From Adenanthera pavonina (lineage: Eukaryota; Streptophyta; Magnoliopsida; Fabales; Fabaceae): DNA of 64,000 bases. The DNA is taken from NCBI GenBank assembly GCA_026686845.1, contig JAIVEN010000012.1, forward strand, positions 28,398,501 through 28,462,500, written 5' to 3'. Below the pieces are notes generated by a model. That model ran no database searches. It had not been told where the DNA came from and saw only the letters and a program-made list of their open reading frames with translations. This document shows positions 11,540 to 22,929 of the stretch, piece by piece (the stretch's first letter is position 1; each line of letters begins with the position of its first letter). Made by a program: the position numbers and the translations under genes.

Positions 11540-12310
11540 AAAAAAATTTCCAATTTACCCATAATGAATTCTTAATTAATATACTCATGATAGAGAAGGT
11601 CTAATATATTAAATATGAGAATATTAAATCAATAACATTTAGAAAAACAAAAATCAATGTGCTTGTGAAGTGTGTAATATCTTACTCCCAACTTCCCACT
11701 TTGTGAGACCTTAAAAAAACTCACACAGATTAAGTAATATGGTTAAAGTTTGTGGAAAGTCTTAAATTTTGAAAAAAGAATACTAAATTTCCAAAACAAT
11801 TATTATCTTTGCAAAGATGCATGTCTTTCGTTAATTTTATTAATTTTTCATTTAAAGAAACATAGAATTTGTTGTAAAGTAAATTTATAAAGGGTATTAT
11901 TAGAGAAAGCTTATAAATACTTCACTTAAACCAATAAAAAGGCCTTATATTGTGGGTGATAAAATTTTTTGTGAATAGCCTTATAAATTTGGGTGGAGTG
12001 AGTAGAACAAAGACTATGCAAAATTTTGAAAAACGTGGCCATAGTGAAGAGCAGAGAGAGTAATTTGAAATTAGGAGCTACGACTCTTCGTTGGTTCAAG
12101 ACAAACGCGACAATGGGGGCATTCGCAGTTTCAAACAAACACGCGCTCATTTTCAATCAAATCGATCCTAAATATTTTTTCTTTTTTTGGTTTTTTGGAA
12201 AATGAAGATAGAGTATCTTAAATCATGGCAATTAACAAAGTGATTAAATTGATGTAACTCCTAAATATGCTACTTTTATGTTGATCCCAAATATAAAATA
12301 TTTTAGAATA
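11540..12310. repeat. Module M, copy 2
   Basis: Full-length relative of 7945-8640. It includes the terminal part with GACTCTTCGTTGGTTCAAG that also occurs at 33680, 38050 and 40130. A minus-strand frame at 12156-11926 (LNQRRVVAPNFKLLSL) is open here and in two other copies, but it has no known counterpart. Confidence 0.7.
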
Positions 12311-12556
12311 GAAGTAGTATTTATTACATATTTTTAAAAAAATTCTTATTTAATTTATTAAAAAAAATAAATAATGGTAATTTTTAAAAAAAATATTTAA
12401 ATTTTAAAAAAATTAAGTTAGTTAACTAACTTTAACTTTTATTCATAATTTTTAAATAAAAAATATTATATTAATAACAAAAAAAATACCAGACTTCCCT
12501 TACATGTAAAATATTTAATTAACTTTAACTTTTAATTCTTAAAAAAATTATTATTT

Positions 12557-13189
12557 CGGTCCCAAAATGTAATTTTTCTTAAAAATAATCTATTTTAAGA
12601 ATTTTGACTAAACCATTTAATTAAATCATGAGTCAATTAAGCAGCTGCATGTAAGTGTTTTTCTTACTAAATTAACTAGCTGGAATAAAATTTTGTCAAT
12701 GTCCTTAACGGAAAAAAGAAAGCAGCCATTTAAGAAAATCCACGCTCCGAAGCTGCCTTTTCTCGTCCATAACATGATTGAAAAAAAGATACATATACAG
12801 TGGTCATCTTAAGTAATGATTATAGCTATCTTATTACTAGGGAAAAAAAGAAAGAAAACAGTGATACCTAATTATCACCTCGCAAGTTAGTTATGTGGTT
12901 CATTTTTCCTGTGTTGATTCATTCAAACATAGAATCAATTAATGGTGTTAGTTTTATTTAAAAGCGAGCATCATGAATATTGTAGTATCTTTTGATCGAG
13001 GTTAGAGGCGAAATTGTTTATATCAATCCCATTTAAGTGGTTTTGTGGATCAATTCCGAAGAGATTTATTTATTGTAATAGTAGATGAAACTAATTTGAT
13101 AACTACTTCTAATTTTTCTTAAAAAGAAAAAGGAAAAAACTGAGAAGCACAACAGGTAAGTTTGTTTCCTCACGAAGGGACAAATTCAC
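12557..13189 (+). promoter_or_regulatory. Upstream region of P450 gene 1
   Basis: Aligned with 41962-42651 of gene 2. It opens with the second copy of the 270 bp stretch also found at 10931-11202. The last 100 bases before the TATA box differ from gene 2 mainly by the absence of a 48 bp insertion. No specific transcription-factor site can be assigned with confidence. Confidence 0.6.
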
Positions 13190-13196
13190 TATAAAA
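13190..13196 (+). promoter_or_regulatory. TATA box of P450 gene 1
   Basis: TATAAAA, 57 bases upstream of the start codon, in the context CACTATAAAACCACGCC, which is identical in gene 2. Confidence 0.75.
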
Positions 13197-13246
13197 CCAC
13201 GCCACTTCGTATTCTTCCCTGCACCACTTCCATTGAGGATCACATC

Positions 13247-14965
13247 ATGGAGATTTATATCCCATACTCTATCCTCTTCACCTTCTTTTGCTTCCTCCTT
13301 ATGTTATACAAGCTATCAACTTCTAACAAACCTGCCAAACCCTTACCTCCAGGACCATGGAAACTACCTTTTATAGGAAACCTTCACCAACTTGCAGGGT
13401 CACTACCTCATCGCTCTCTCAGAGACCTTGCAAACAAGTATGGACCCATAATGCACCTCCAACTCGGAGAGACATCCAATGTGGTAATCTCTTCGCCTGA
13501 GCTAGCCAAAGAGATCCTGAAAACACATGATCAAATCTTTGCCAATAGACCCAAACTCCTTGTGGGCGAGGTCCTTGCCTATAATAACTCAGGCATAGCC
13601 TTTGCATCTTACGGAAGCCTCTGGAGGCAACTTCGAAAGATTTGTATCATGGAGCTTCTGTCTGCAAAGAGGGTCCAATCTTTCAGAACAATAAGGGAAG
13701 AGGAGGTATCAGCACTTGTCAAGAACATATCTGAAGAACACCAAGGTTCCGTCATGGATCTTTGTAAGAAAATTATGCCACTCTCAAATTCGATAATTGC
13801 ACGTGCAGCTTTTGGTAAAACGACAAAGAACGTAGAAGAAATCCTATCAAGTTTGGCGTACGGGATTGAGATGGCGACTGGTCTCTCAATTTTTGATCTC
13901 TTCCCTTCGTTCAAAATCGTTGGTAAGATCACTGGGTTGGACGCTAAATTTAGAAAGGTGGGCAAAGTCATTGATAGGATGCTTGAAAATATCATCGATG
14001 ATCACAAAGAAAAGAAGAGAAGCCACACTAATGGTGAGGCAATGGAGGAGGATCTAGTCGACGTTCTTTTGAGAATTCAAAAGGAGAATGACTTCGAAAT
14101 TCCCTTAACTCTTGAACAAGTTAAAGCTGTTATCCTGGTCAGTCTGTGTTTATTCGATCAATCATATACATTTCTAACTATTGATTAAACTTCTATCGAA
14201 TATCAGATGACCTTCATTGATTCTTTGGATTGAGATATAAATAAATGACAATGCACATGGAACATATTTCCTTGCATGAGTGTCCACTCATTATAGTTTA
14301 TCATATATGAGATTGTGCATATTTAACCCTGGTTCGGAATACTCATATTTCAGGACATCATTGTCGGTGGGACCGACACTTCAGCAACAACCTCAGAGTG
14401 GGCAATGTCAGAATTGCTGAAAAACCCAGAGAAAATGAAAGAGACACAGGAGGAGGTAAGAAGAGTGTATGGGGACAAAGGATATGTTGACGAATCAAGA
14501 CTTGATGAATTGAAGTACTTACGAGCAGTCATCAAAGAAACTTGGAGGTTACATCCACCTGCGCCGTTGCTAGTTCCAAGAGAAAGCAGTAAGAGCTGCG
14601 AAATCAACGGTTACGAAATACGTCAGAAGACAAAGGTCATGGTCAACGTATGGGCAATTGGAACAGATCCCAAGTATTGGAAAGAACCTGAGAAATTCGA
14701 ACCAGAGAGATTCCTTAACAGCTCAATCGATTACAAAGGAACAAATTTTGAGTATATTCCATTTGGTGCTGGAAGGAGAATTTGTCCTGGGATGACATTT
14801 GCTCCGGTTGTTATTGAACTTATTCTTGCCAGTTTGCTTTACCATTTCGATTGGAAACTTCCAAATGAGATGAAGCATGAAGATTTGGACATGTCTGAGG
14901 CCTTTGGTGCCGCTGTCAAAAGGAAGAACGGTCTGTGGGTTGTTCCCATTAATTATCAATCTTAA
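13247..14965 (+). CDS. Cytochrome P450, CYP71 clan (gene 1), two exons
   Basis: A haem-thiolate monooxygenase anchored in the endoplasmic reticulum membrane; CYP71-clan members oxidise specialised metabolites such as terpenoids. Exons are 13247-14137 and 14354-14965 and encode 500 residues, the usual length. Visible features: N-terminal membrane anchor (about residues 5-22), proline hinge PLPPGP (32-37), helix C WRQLR (126-130), I-helix oxygen-binding GGTDTS (302-307), ExxR as ETWR (359-362), PERF-type PERF (414-417), and haem loop PFGAGRRICPG with ligand Cys441. The start codon follows a TATA box by 57 bases, and an upstream in-frame Met is absent. The protein resembles the CYP71D/premnaspirodiene-oxygenase-like group, but the subfamily and substrate cannot be fixed by eye. 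No frameshift or missing key residue. It differs from gene 2 at 28 of 500 positions. Confidence 0.95.
14138..14353 (+). other. Intron of P450 gene 1
   Basis: 216 bases, phase 0, donor GTCAGT after Leu297 and acceptor TATTTCAG before Asp298. It sits between VKAVIL and DIIVGGTDT, the single conserved intron position of many CYP71 genes. Gene 2 has an intron of identical length at the same place. Confidence 0.93.
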
Positions 14966-15126
14966 TAAAATATGTTAGAGTTCGATATATATATATATAT
15001 ATAGAAAATTGACAGGAATAATTGTGGTGTCGTAGATCGAAAGTGGCTCAATGCTTGCTTTGTACTTCATGATCAGGAACTGTTATTCTCTGGGTTTATG
15101 TCTATTTTCAAGTTTCCGTGAATAAA
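14964..15126 (+). terminator. 3' untranslated region and polyadenylation signals of gene 1
   Basis: AATAAA overlaps the stop codon at 14964-14969, and a better placed AATAAA lies at 15121-15126, conserved at 44573-44578 behind gene 2. A TA microsatellite at 14985-15002 lies in between and is much shorter in gene 2. Confidence 0.55.
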
Positions 15127-15432
15127 ATTTTCGATGTACTCTCATACTTCCCTTATCAGCAAACACTAATTATTTTTCTTTTAATTTTCAAAAGGCTTGA
15201 GCAGTTCCATGTCATCTTCTTCGCCACTTGGTATATAATGATATTTGAGAATGAAATAAAAAAAAAATTGAGATTAGATTCAGGAGCCCTCTTTAAAATT
15301 TGCTTCCAACTAAAAGAGGATATTTTCAAAATTTAGCTTGTCGTTGAGGACTTATATAAGCCGGGGTTGCTACAGTTTTATTTATTCATACATATATATA
15401 TATATATACTATTGTTGGCACAACGCTTAATA
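15127..15432. other. 3' flank of P450 gene 1 with MITE empty site
   Basis: Aligned with 44579-45059 of gene 2, except that the TTA at 15427-15429 is uninterrupted here where gene 2 carries a 167 bp MITE. A second TA run lies at 15391-15407. No gene. Confidence 0.7.
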
Positions 15433-15440
15433 GTAAAAAA
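15433..15440. repeat. hAT copy B target-site duplication, left
   Basis: GTAAAAAA, matching ATAAAAAA at 30549-30556 (one change) and the uninterrupted GTAAAAAA at 45060-45067 in the related site without hAT. Confidence 0.7.
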
Positions 15441-15825
15441 ATAAGGTATTATAAGATCAGCTATTGGACCGGCCAAGACCTAGCTACCAGTTCAAGGTTC
15501 AATGGTTGGACCAGAGTTAAACTATTTATAAATAAATTGATATATTTTAAATAATATTGATAAAAAATATTTATTCATAATCATAAAATTAACATTCAAT
15601 TAGGATGAAAAATATAAATAGTCTACTACAACCATATTCATACATCATATATAACCATAAACATCGCACATCATAGGTTTATAAACAATCAAATTCATCC
15701 ACAACAAAAAATAAAACATCATACATCACCATATCAATATCTGTCCATCATAAGCATTCAATCAATAACCACCATAAAAGTTATTCAAGTTAACTTCTTC
15801 AGATGGTCACTCATTAAGAGCCAAA

Positions 15826-18374
15826 CTAAGAACCAGAACTAGCAGCAGCATCATGTTGAAATTTATCAGCATCCAATGAAGTTAGAGGTGGGGGATCTGG
15901 AATGTTCACATGTTCATCACCTATTATATATTTGACAAAAAGTAATATTAAAGATTATGTATAGAAAACAAGTATTTAATATTAGAAACTTAAATAAAAT
16001 TGAAATATGAACATTCATTCTGTCTTTGAGGTTGTGATGGAATGAAAGTTTTACTTTGAAAATCTGTATCATAAAACTCAGAAGTTGCAACTTTTTTAGT
16101 TACCTAGAAATCAACTTTGTCAATTGATTCATAATCAGTAGGATCATAGCTCCTCTTCTTCAACTAGGACCTTTGATGAAAACAAATGAAAATATTGAAA
16201 TATAGGTTCAATGAAGCCAAAACATAAAAATAGTCAAATATGAATTATTTATAGTCAATATGATTATAATTGAAACTTATTACCTATATTGTAGTCGAAA
16301 GTTGTGATTCACAAAATTCAAGTCATTTAATCGTTGATGCTCCAATCTATTTCTTCTTTTTGAATGGATGCATTCAAACAAACTCCAATTTAACTCACAT
16401 TCAAAAGAAGAAGAGGCTTGGCTAAGAACATGAATTGCAAGCTTTTGCAACTCTGGAACACTGCCTCCAAAAATGTCCCACCACATATTTATATGAAAAA
16501 GACAAACATTCAATTATATCATAAACTTATATGGCTAATAATAATTAATAGGTAATAAATTGATTTTTATGAGGTTCTAATCTACTAGCTACTCTAATAG
16601 TTTGGTCCTGACTAAAAGAGCTATCATGCTCAAGATATGTTGTCAACTAAGTTATCATCTCAATATAGGAAGAAAAGTTGTTTGCCTCTAATAAATCAAG
16701 TATTGCATCCATTATTCTTCTCTTGTTACAAAATTCTTTATTATACAGGAAAGCAGGATTCAACAAATATGCCACTGCGTGTAGATCATTCTTCAAGTGG
16801 TTATCCAATTGAGCTTGAATAATATTTGTGTAAGGCATATATTTGTTCTTCCTATTATGAAACATATTCTTTATTGCCTTTTTGGCCCTTAACATCCCTT
16901 CATATACATATCCCATAGAAGGCTTTTCATCTGAATCTACAAGTTTCAGCAATCAAATAAGGGGAGCTACAATCTTTACAGCTTCATAACAATCATCCCA
17001 AAACTTTTTTTAATACAATGGCACTAAATTGTCTACTTGCAGCAATCTTAGACACTTTATGATCAATTAAATGCTTATCAACAGCCAAGGCTTGCAAGCA
17101 ATGTTTGTACTCATGTATACTATGCAATGTAATAAAGGTAGTGGGAAACCTAATCGCTCCTGGACATACAATTTCTTTACACCCCTCTCTTTTCCTAAGC
17201 CATGACAAGAAGATTGTGTGATTGTATACAAATATAGTTATTTTTGATGCCTTTGATTGAAGGTCAGATATATGAGGCATGCTTCCAATGGCCTTCACGA
17301 TAAGATTCAAGTAGTGTACAGCACAAGGAGACCAATAAATGTGTCTATATTTCTCTTTCATCAACTTGCCACATGCTACATAATTAGCTGCATTATCAGT
17401 CACCACATGGACAATAGTTGTTGGACCAACCTACTCTATAACATAAAAAACAATGAATACAAAGTCTTTGCATCTTTCACCATATCAAAAGCATCCACAA
17501 ATTTCACAAAAGCTATACCTTTAGTAGAATAGACTAAAAAGTTAATCAACGTTCTTTGCCTCATGTTAGTCTAATCGTCAGCCATAAGTGTATAGCCATT
17601 ACTTGGCCATTTAACTTGATGATTCTCAATGAGTAATTAGCATTCCTTCTGCTAATCTCCCAACAAATTGACTCTTATATCATAAGCGATAGGGGTTTTA
17701 AATCCAAGCCCAATAGCAGCAATTGCATACATAATTTTGCCAAAGAAAGGAAATTTAATTGTATTGAGTGGATGCAATTGATAAAAGTTCAGTAAGCAAT
17801 GGCCATCCTAGCATTGTTATGGGCTTCTTTACTTGACAATACACTTTTGATGCTTGGTTGGGAGCCCAGAGATGTCTTTGGGGAAAAATAATTCTCAACT
17901 GCCCCAATATCTTTTCTCTTACCATGAGAATCGGGGACCTTTGAATTTGGAGTTGCAGCAGTAGCTACTTCACATCCTTTTTTCCTCACCATATTCTTCA
18001 TGAATATCATCAAGCTTCTTTTTGAATTACACTTCTTTTAGAGACTCTTTCATTCTATGATGGATATCATGAGAAACTTTCTTGCAAGAGGATATCTGAT
18101 CAATAACATTAGCAAGATGTTGCTTCATTCTATTTATTCCACCTCCTCCATAAACTGAAGAACAAAAAAGGCATGTATACATATTAGTCTTCCCCTCTTT
18201 TTTCAAGGAAAAATATTCCCATGCAGCATTAGCCTTCCTACGCATCGATAAGCTTCCTATTGTTGATTATTTGTTTGATGAAGGATCATTACTACCAATA
18301 GTACTGTGGTCAAGATTAGTGAGATTGGGAGACATATTATCTTGTGTATTAGCATTAGTTGTTGAAATATCCAT
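15826..18374 (-). pseudogene. hAT transposase, broken
   Basis: Read from the MDISTT start at 18374. A BED zinc finger follows (about 18230-18100, CLFCSS and RMKQHLA visible), then the DUF659-type/RNase H region (17406-16993, MVTDNAANYVACGKLM and CAVHYLNLIVKAIG), then a middle region (16952-16647) and the C-terminal dimerisation domain (16513-16280, WWDIFGGSVPELQKLAIHVLSQASSS cut by the usual variable residues, then RRNRLEHQRLNDL). The frame ends SSGS at a TAG at 15828-15826. An in-frame TAA lies about 35 codons in (SSNK stop), and several frameshifts separate the domains, so it is a dead copy. This domain order is typical of plant Ac-like hAT transposases with a BED finger. Confidence 0.88.
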
Positions 18375-18413
18375 GCTCCTTAACCAGGGTAAAGAGAAAG
18401 AAAATATTAAAGA

Positions 18414-18433
18414 AAAATTTGAGAGTTAACTAA
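18414..18433. repeat. Target-site duplication, RTE copy B, left
   Basis: AAAATTTGAGAGTTAACTAA, one base longer than the copy A version. The partner is at 22041-22059. Confidence 0.8.
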
Positions 18434-18959
18434 CAACAACAAAACCATTAGCCTTATTGCATTAATGTGAGTTAACTACATGGATCATACGACGCCAATG
18501 GACACTATCAAACACAATCTCCTCAGATAAATTATTTATGAAGAAGTCATTCTTTATAACTTTTCTTAGTGTCCTTTTTGGTCTTCCTCTATGCATTTTG
18601 ATAGGGTTCCAAGCCATTTGATCATCTCTTCTCACTGGCTTCTTTTAGCCTCTTCTTTGTACATGCCTAAACCACCTTAAATGATTTTCCACAATTTTCT
18701 CCTCAGTAGGTGCTACTTCGACTTTCCTTCACATACAATCATTTCATATCTTATCCAATTTTGTATAACCACACATCCATCTCAACATTCTCATCTCTGC
18801 TACTCATATCTTATGCTCATATTATCCTTTCAAAACCCAACATTCACTACCATATAGCATTACTAGCCCTATAGTTGTTCAATAAAATTTCCCTTTAAAC
18901 TTAGTAGGTACCTTACGATTACAAATAACTCCTGATACTTTTCTCCACTTTAACCACTC

Positions 18960-21660
18960 AGCTTGTATACTATGCATAACATCACAATCAATTTCACTAT
19001 ATTCCATCTTACTTCTATTTAAGCGAAAACTTTTTTGATTTCAAAATGTGTCTCCATAACTCAAGTTTAGCATTGACATCTTCTCTTGAGTCCTCAATTA
19101 AGTTATATCATCCACCAAGAGTATATACTTTGAATTTCCTCCATAAATTTTCTGTTAGAACATCCAAAAACAAATTAAATAAGTATGAACTCAAGGAAGA
19201 ATCTCGATATAAACCTATCCTTATAGGAAAGTCCTCTGTCTCACCTTTAAGAGTTCTCATATTTGTTGTTGACTCCTCATACATATTCTTTATGACTTAA
19301 ATATAAGCCACACAAACACCTTTCTTCTCTATTGCTTTCCACAGCACATCTCTTGATACTCTATCATAAGTTTTTTCCAAACCAATGAAAACTATATGCA
19401 AGTCTCTCTTTTTACTCCGATATCTTTCAATGAAACCCTTTAATAAATAAATAGACTATGTTGCAGATAGTCCTGGCATAAATCCAAATTGGTTTTCTGA
19501 AACACGAGACTCTTTTCTTAGTCTACGTTTAATCACTCTTTCTCAAAGTTTCATGGTGTGACTTATGATTCTTATTCCCCGATAATTTGCACAATTATAA
19601 ATATCCCCCTTATTCTTGTATGTAGGCACCATAGTGCTCTTTCTCCATTCCCCTAACATTTTCTTGGACTTTAAAATCTCAGTAAATAACTTAGTGAGCC
19701 ACAAAACCCCCTCCTATATATGTTCTGTTAGAACATCCAAAGACAAATTAAATAAGTATGAACTTAAGGAAGATTCTTGATGTAAACCCATCCTTATATG
19801 AAAGTCCTCTGTTTCACCTCCAAGAGTTCTCACACTTATTGTTGACCCCTCATACATATTCTTTATGTCTTAAATATAACCTACACGAATACCTTTCTTC
19901 TCTATTGTTTTCCACAACATATCTCTTGATACTCTATCATAGATTTTTTCCAAATCAATAAAAATCATATGCAAGTCTCTCTCTTTACTCCAATATCTTC
20001 CTATTAAACCCCTTAATAAATAAATAGCCTCTGTTATAAACCGTTCGAGCATAAATCCAAATTGGTTTTTCGGAATACAGACTCCTTTCTGAACCTATGC
20101 TCAATTATTTTTTCTCAAAGTTTTATGGTGTGAGTCATAAGTTTTATCCCCCGATAATTTACACAATTCTGAATATCCCTCTTGTTCTTGTATATAGGCA
20201 CCAGAGTGCTCTTTCTCCATTCCCCTGACATTTTCTTGGACTTTAAAATCTTGTTAAATAACTTAGTGAGTCACAGAACCCCCTTTTCTTTTAAGCACTT
20301 CCAAACTTCAATAGGAATACCATCGGGACTAATAGTTTTACCATTATCCATTCTCTTAAGAACTTCTTTCACCTTTCCAACCCAAATCTTATGATAAAAG
20401 TTCAAACTCAGATCATGTTCGTGAGTTGTTAATTCTTCTGTATCAATAGTTATACCTAATACATCATTGAAACACATATAAAAGTAGCTCCACCATATTT
20501 CTTTGATATTATCATCTGTAACAAAAAATTTTTGTTCCTCACCTTCAATGCATCTTACTGGTCCAAATCTCTTGACTTTTTTTTTCCCTTTTCTTGGTAA
20601 TTTTGAAAATCTTATGCTCATCATTCTTCCTTCATAAACCCTAGTAGAATTTCTCAAAAACTTTAAATCAAGCCCTGCTCACTGCTTTCTTCGTCTCCTT
20701 TCTAGCCAACTGATAACATTTCCAATTTTCATCATTATTACACAAATGCAAAGTTTTGAAACACTCTTTTTTATATTTGACTTTCTTCTGCATACTCTTG
20801 TTCCACCAACAAGATTCTTTATCTTTATATCCAAAACCTTTGGATTCACCTAGGACTGCTTTAGTAGTATCCCTAATCCTTTTAACCATCTTATCCTACA
20901 AGATATTAGCACTTCCTTGTGAGTTCCAATTACCTTTCTTCAGAACTTTTCTTGTAAAGGTCAATTGTTTTTCACCTTTTAGTTACCACCACTTGATAAT
21001 AAGATTTAAAGCTTTTCGAATTTTCAGTTTACGATTCTTAAACAGCACATCGAGGACCAAGACCCTATGTTGTGAAATTAAACTCTAACCAAGGATTACT
21101 TTGTAGCCTTTACAAGCTCTTCTATATAAATGTCATACAAAAAAGAAGTTAATTTATGATCTTTAGGTTCTACTCTTATATGTGATTAAATGCTCATCTC
21201 GTTTCTTGAAATAAGTGTTTTCAATTGTGAGGTTATAAGCCATTGAAAAATAAAAAATGTAATACCCCTCCTTGGTTACTTTTTCAAAACCATAACCGCC
21301 ATGAGCTCCCATATATAGCCTTGTCTCTTTTCCCACATGACCATTAAGGTCTCCCCAATGAAGATCTTTTCCTCTTGTGGGATATCTCAAACTAAGTCCT
21401 CCAAATCTTCCTAAATTTTTTCAATATGTGCTTGATCTATGTAAGCACCAAAAATATTAAAAGTATTGTGTCCAATAGTCAATTTTAAGGATAAGATCCT
21501 ATCTTCAATCCTTCTGACTCCTACAATATTCTTTTTCTAATCTTTATCCACATTAATACTAACTCCATTTCTTACTCTAACATTTTCTATGTACAAAGTT
21601 TTAAATCAATAATGTCGAGCTCTTTAGTCTTTTTTCCTACTTATTTAGTTTCTTGAAGAC
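18960..21660 (-). pseudogene. RTE endonuclease/reverse transcriptase, broken, copy B
   Basis: Endonuclease remnants at 21390-21163 show GDLNGHVGKE and FSMAYNLTIENTYFKKRDEHL, a known signature of plant RTE endonucleases. Reverse transcriptase remnants show MDNGKTISPDGIPIEVWKCL (20390-20330) and FIDLEKIYDRVSRDMLW (19970-19900), the palm region with the first catalytic aspartate kept. Stops and frameshifts are frequent. Part of the reverse transcriptase is present twice because of the tandem duplication at 19138-20283. Confidence 0.85.
19138..20283. repeat. 573 bp tandem duplication inside RTE copy B
   Basis: Unit 1 is 19138-19710 and unit 2 is 19711-20283. CTGTTAGAACATCC starts at 19152 in the first and at 19725 in the second. 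Copy A has this segment once (about 1250-1820), so the duplication is private to copy B. Confidence 0.85.
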
Positions 21661-22040
21661 ACAAAATTTATTTCTACTTCAAATTGTAGTATCCACTACC
21701 TCCATAGATTTACCTGTTAAAGCACTAATATTTCAAGAGCCAAAACAAATTTTGCTCTCCTAGGCTAACTTCTTTATCCATATTTATCCAAAATGATATG
21801 GTAACCCTTACTCATTTGACACTACACCCGGGTACCGATGTTGTGGCTCTAGCTTATTTGACTCTGCATTTGAGTCATTAAGTGTGTTACTTCTGGGTAA
21901 GACCTAGTCTTAGTACAAATACATCACTAATTCATGTCATAAAGATTCAACAAAATTTTACATTAGTTGTCGAGGGTCTAACGCAAGCCTCCTCCTTTAC
22001 TCGGACTTGGAACTGCCTATGACACTATATAGGCAAAGTT

Positions 22041-22059
22041 AAAATTAAGAGTTAACTAA
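22041..22059. repeat. Target-site duplication, RTE copy B, right
   Basis: AAAATTAAGAGTTAACTAA, partner of 18414-18433. Confidence 0.85.
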
Positions 22060-22382
22060 TACTAAAAAATTTAAGTTATCTAAGCATCTTTATATTTTCC
22101 CTGCATATCTTAGATATTCAGTTTTCCATTCCTTTCATTAATAATTCTACATAAAGAAGCTAGACAAATTTCTACCAATCTTCTCATAGTATGGACTTTT
22201 TTAGAAGTTTGATACAGTTCAATTGACAAGAAACATTTTTAATGGAATTATTATACCCTAGAAAAAGTGAAAAACGTATTGAACAATTCAGATTATTTAT
22301 ATTATTACTATTGGACTATAAACTTGTTAGTTTACATCTGCAATGCACCTTCAGTATGAAAAATACTTCAACCATTGTAAAT
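22060..22382 (-). other. hAT copy B leader, first part
   Basis: Aligned with 3623-4005 of copy A. Similarity stops after ACTTCAACCATT at 22382 and resumes at about 29713. Confidence 0.75.
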
Positions 22383-22929
22383 CAAGGAACAATGTTCATA
22401 GGAATTGTAACTTGTTCTCTTTTAAATAAAATGATGTTGCATTTTAATGAAAGTTGTGTTGTTCTTTTCTCATTACCATTGGCTACTAATTGACTGAATT
22501 GTATTGATTCAAGAGATTTCAGGCTGTTGTCAAGCAGCGCCTACATTAAATTATAAGTCAATGAAAAAGTTCAAATGTTATAAATTGATTAATATGTCTA
22601 TAAGTCATTTGCAGGTACCATCAATATCGAAGTATAAGTCATATGACTTCCATTTAGAGTGGGGCATCGGTATAATACTTTAGTGTGAATAGGTAGGAGA
22701 GGTGCTAAGTTGGATATTGTTTGTGGCATATTAGTTACCTACAACAGACAACAATTAAAATCAATGAATAAGATTATTACTAGTATTGTTATATGATAAG
22801 GCAAAATTATTAAAAATATACCATTTCTTCAGGAATTTTGGAAGATTGTTGTGAAGATTTAGTTTTTTTCCCTTTTCTTGCTAGACCACTGATGTGCTGA
22901 TGAATTGGATATTTCTTCTGACATTTGAT

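Larger units (their letters stand above)
18434..22040 (-). mobile_element. RTE-type LINE, copy B (decayed)
   Basis: The same insertion as copy A (435-3603): same orientation, same target bases and same distance to the hAT ATG. It is longer by about 440 bases, mostly because of an internal 573 bp tandem duplication. The 3' tail is again TTGTTGTT-rich at low coordinates. Confidence 0.88.
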
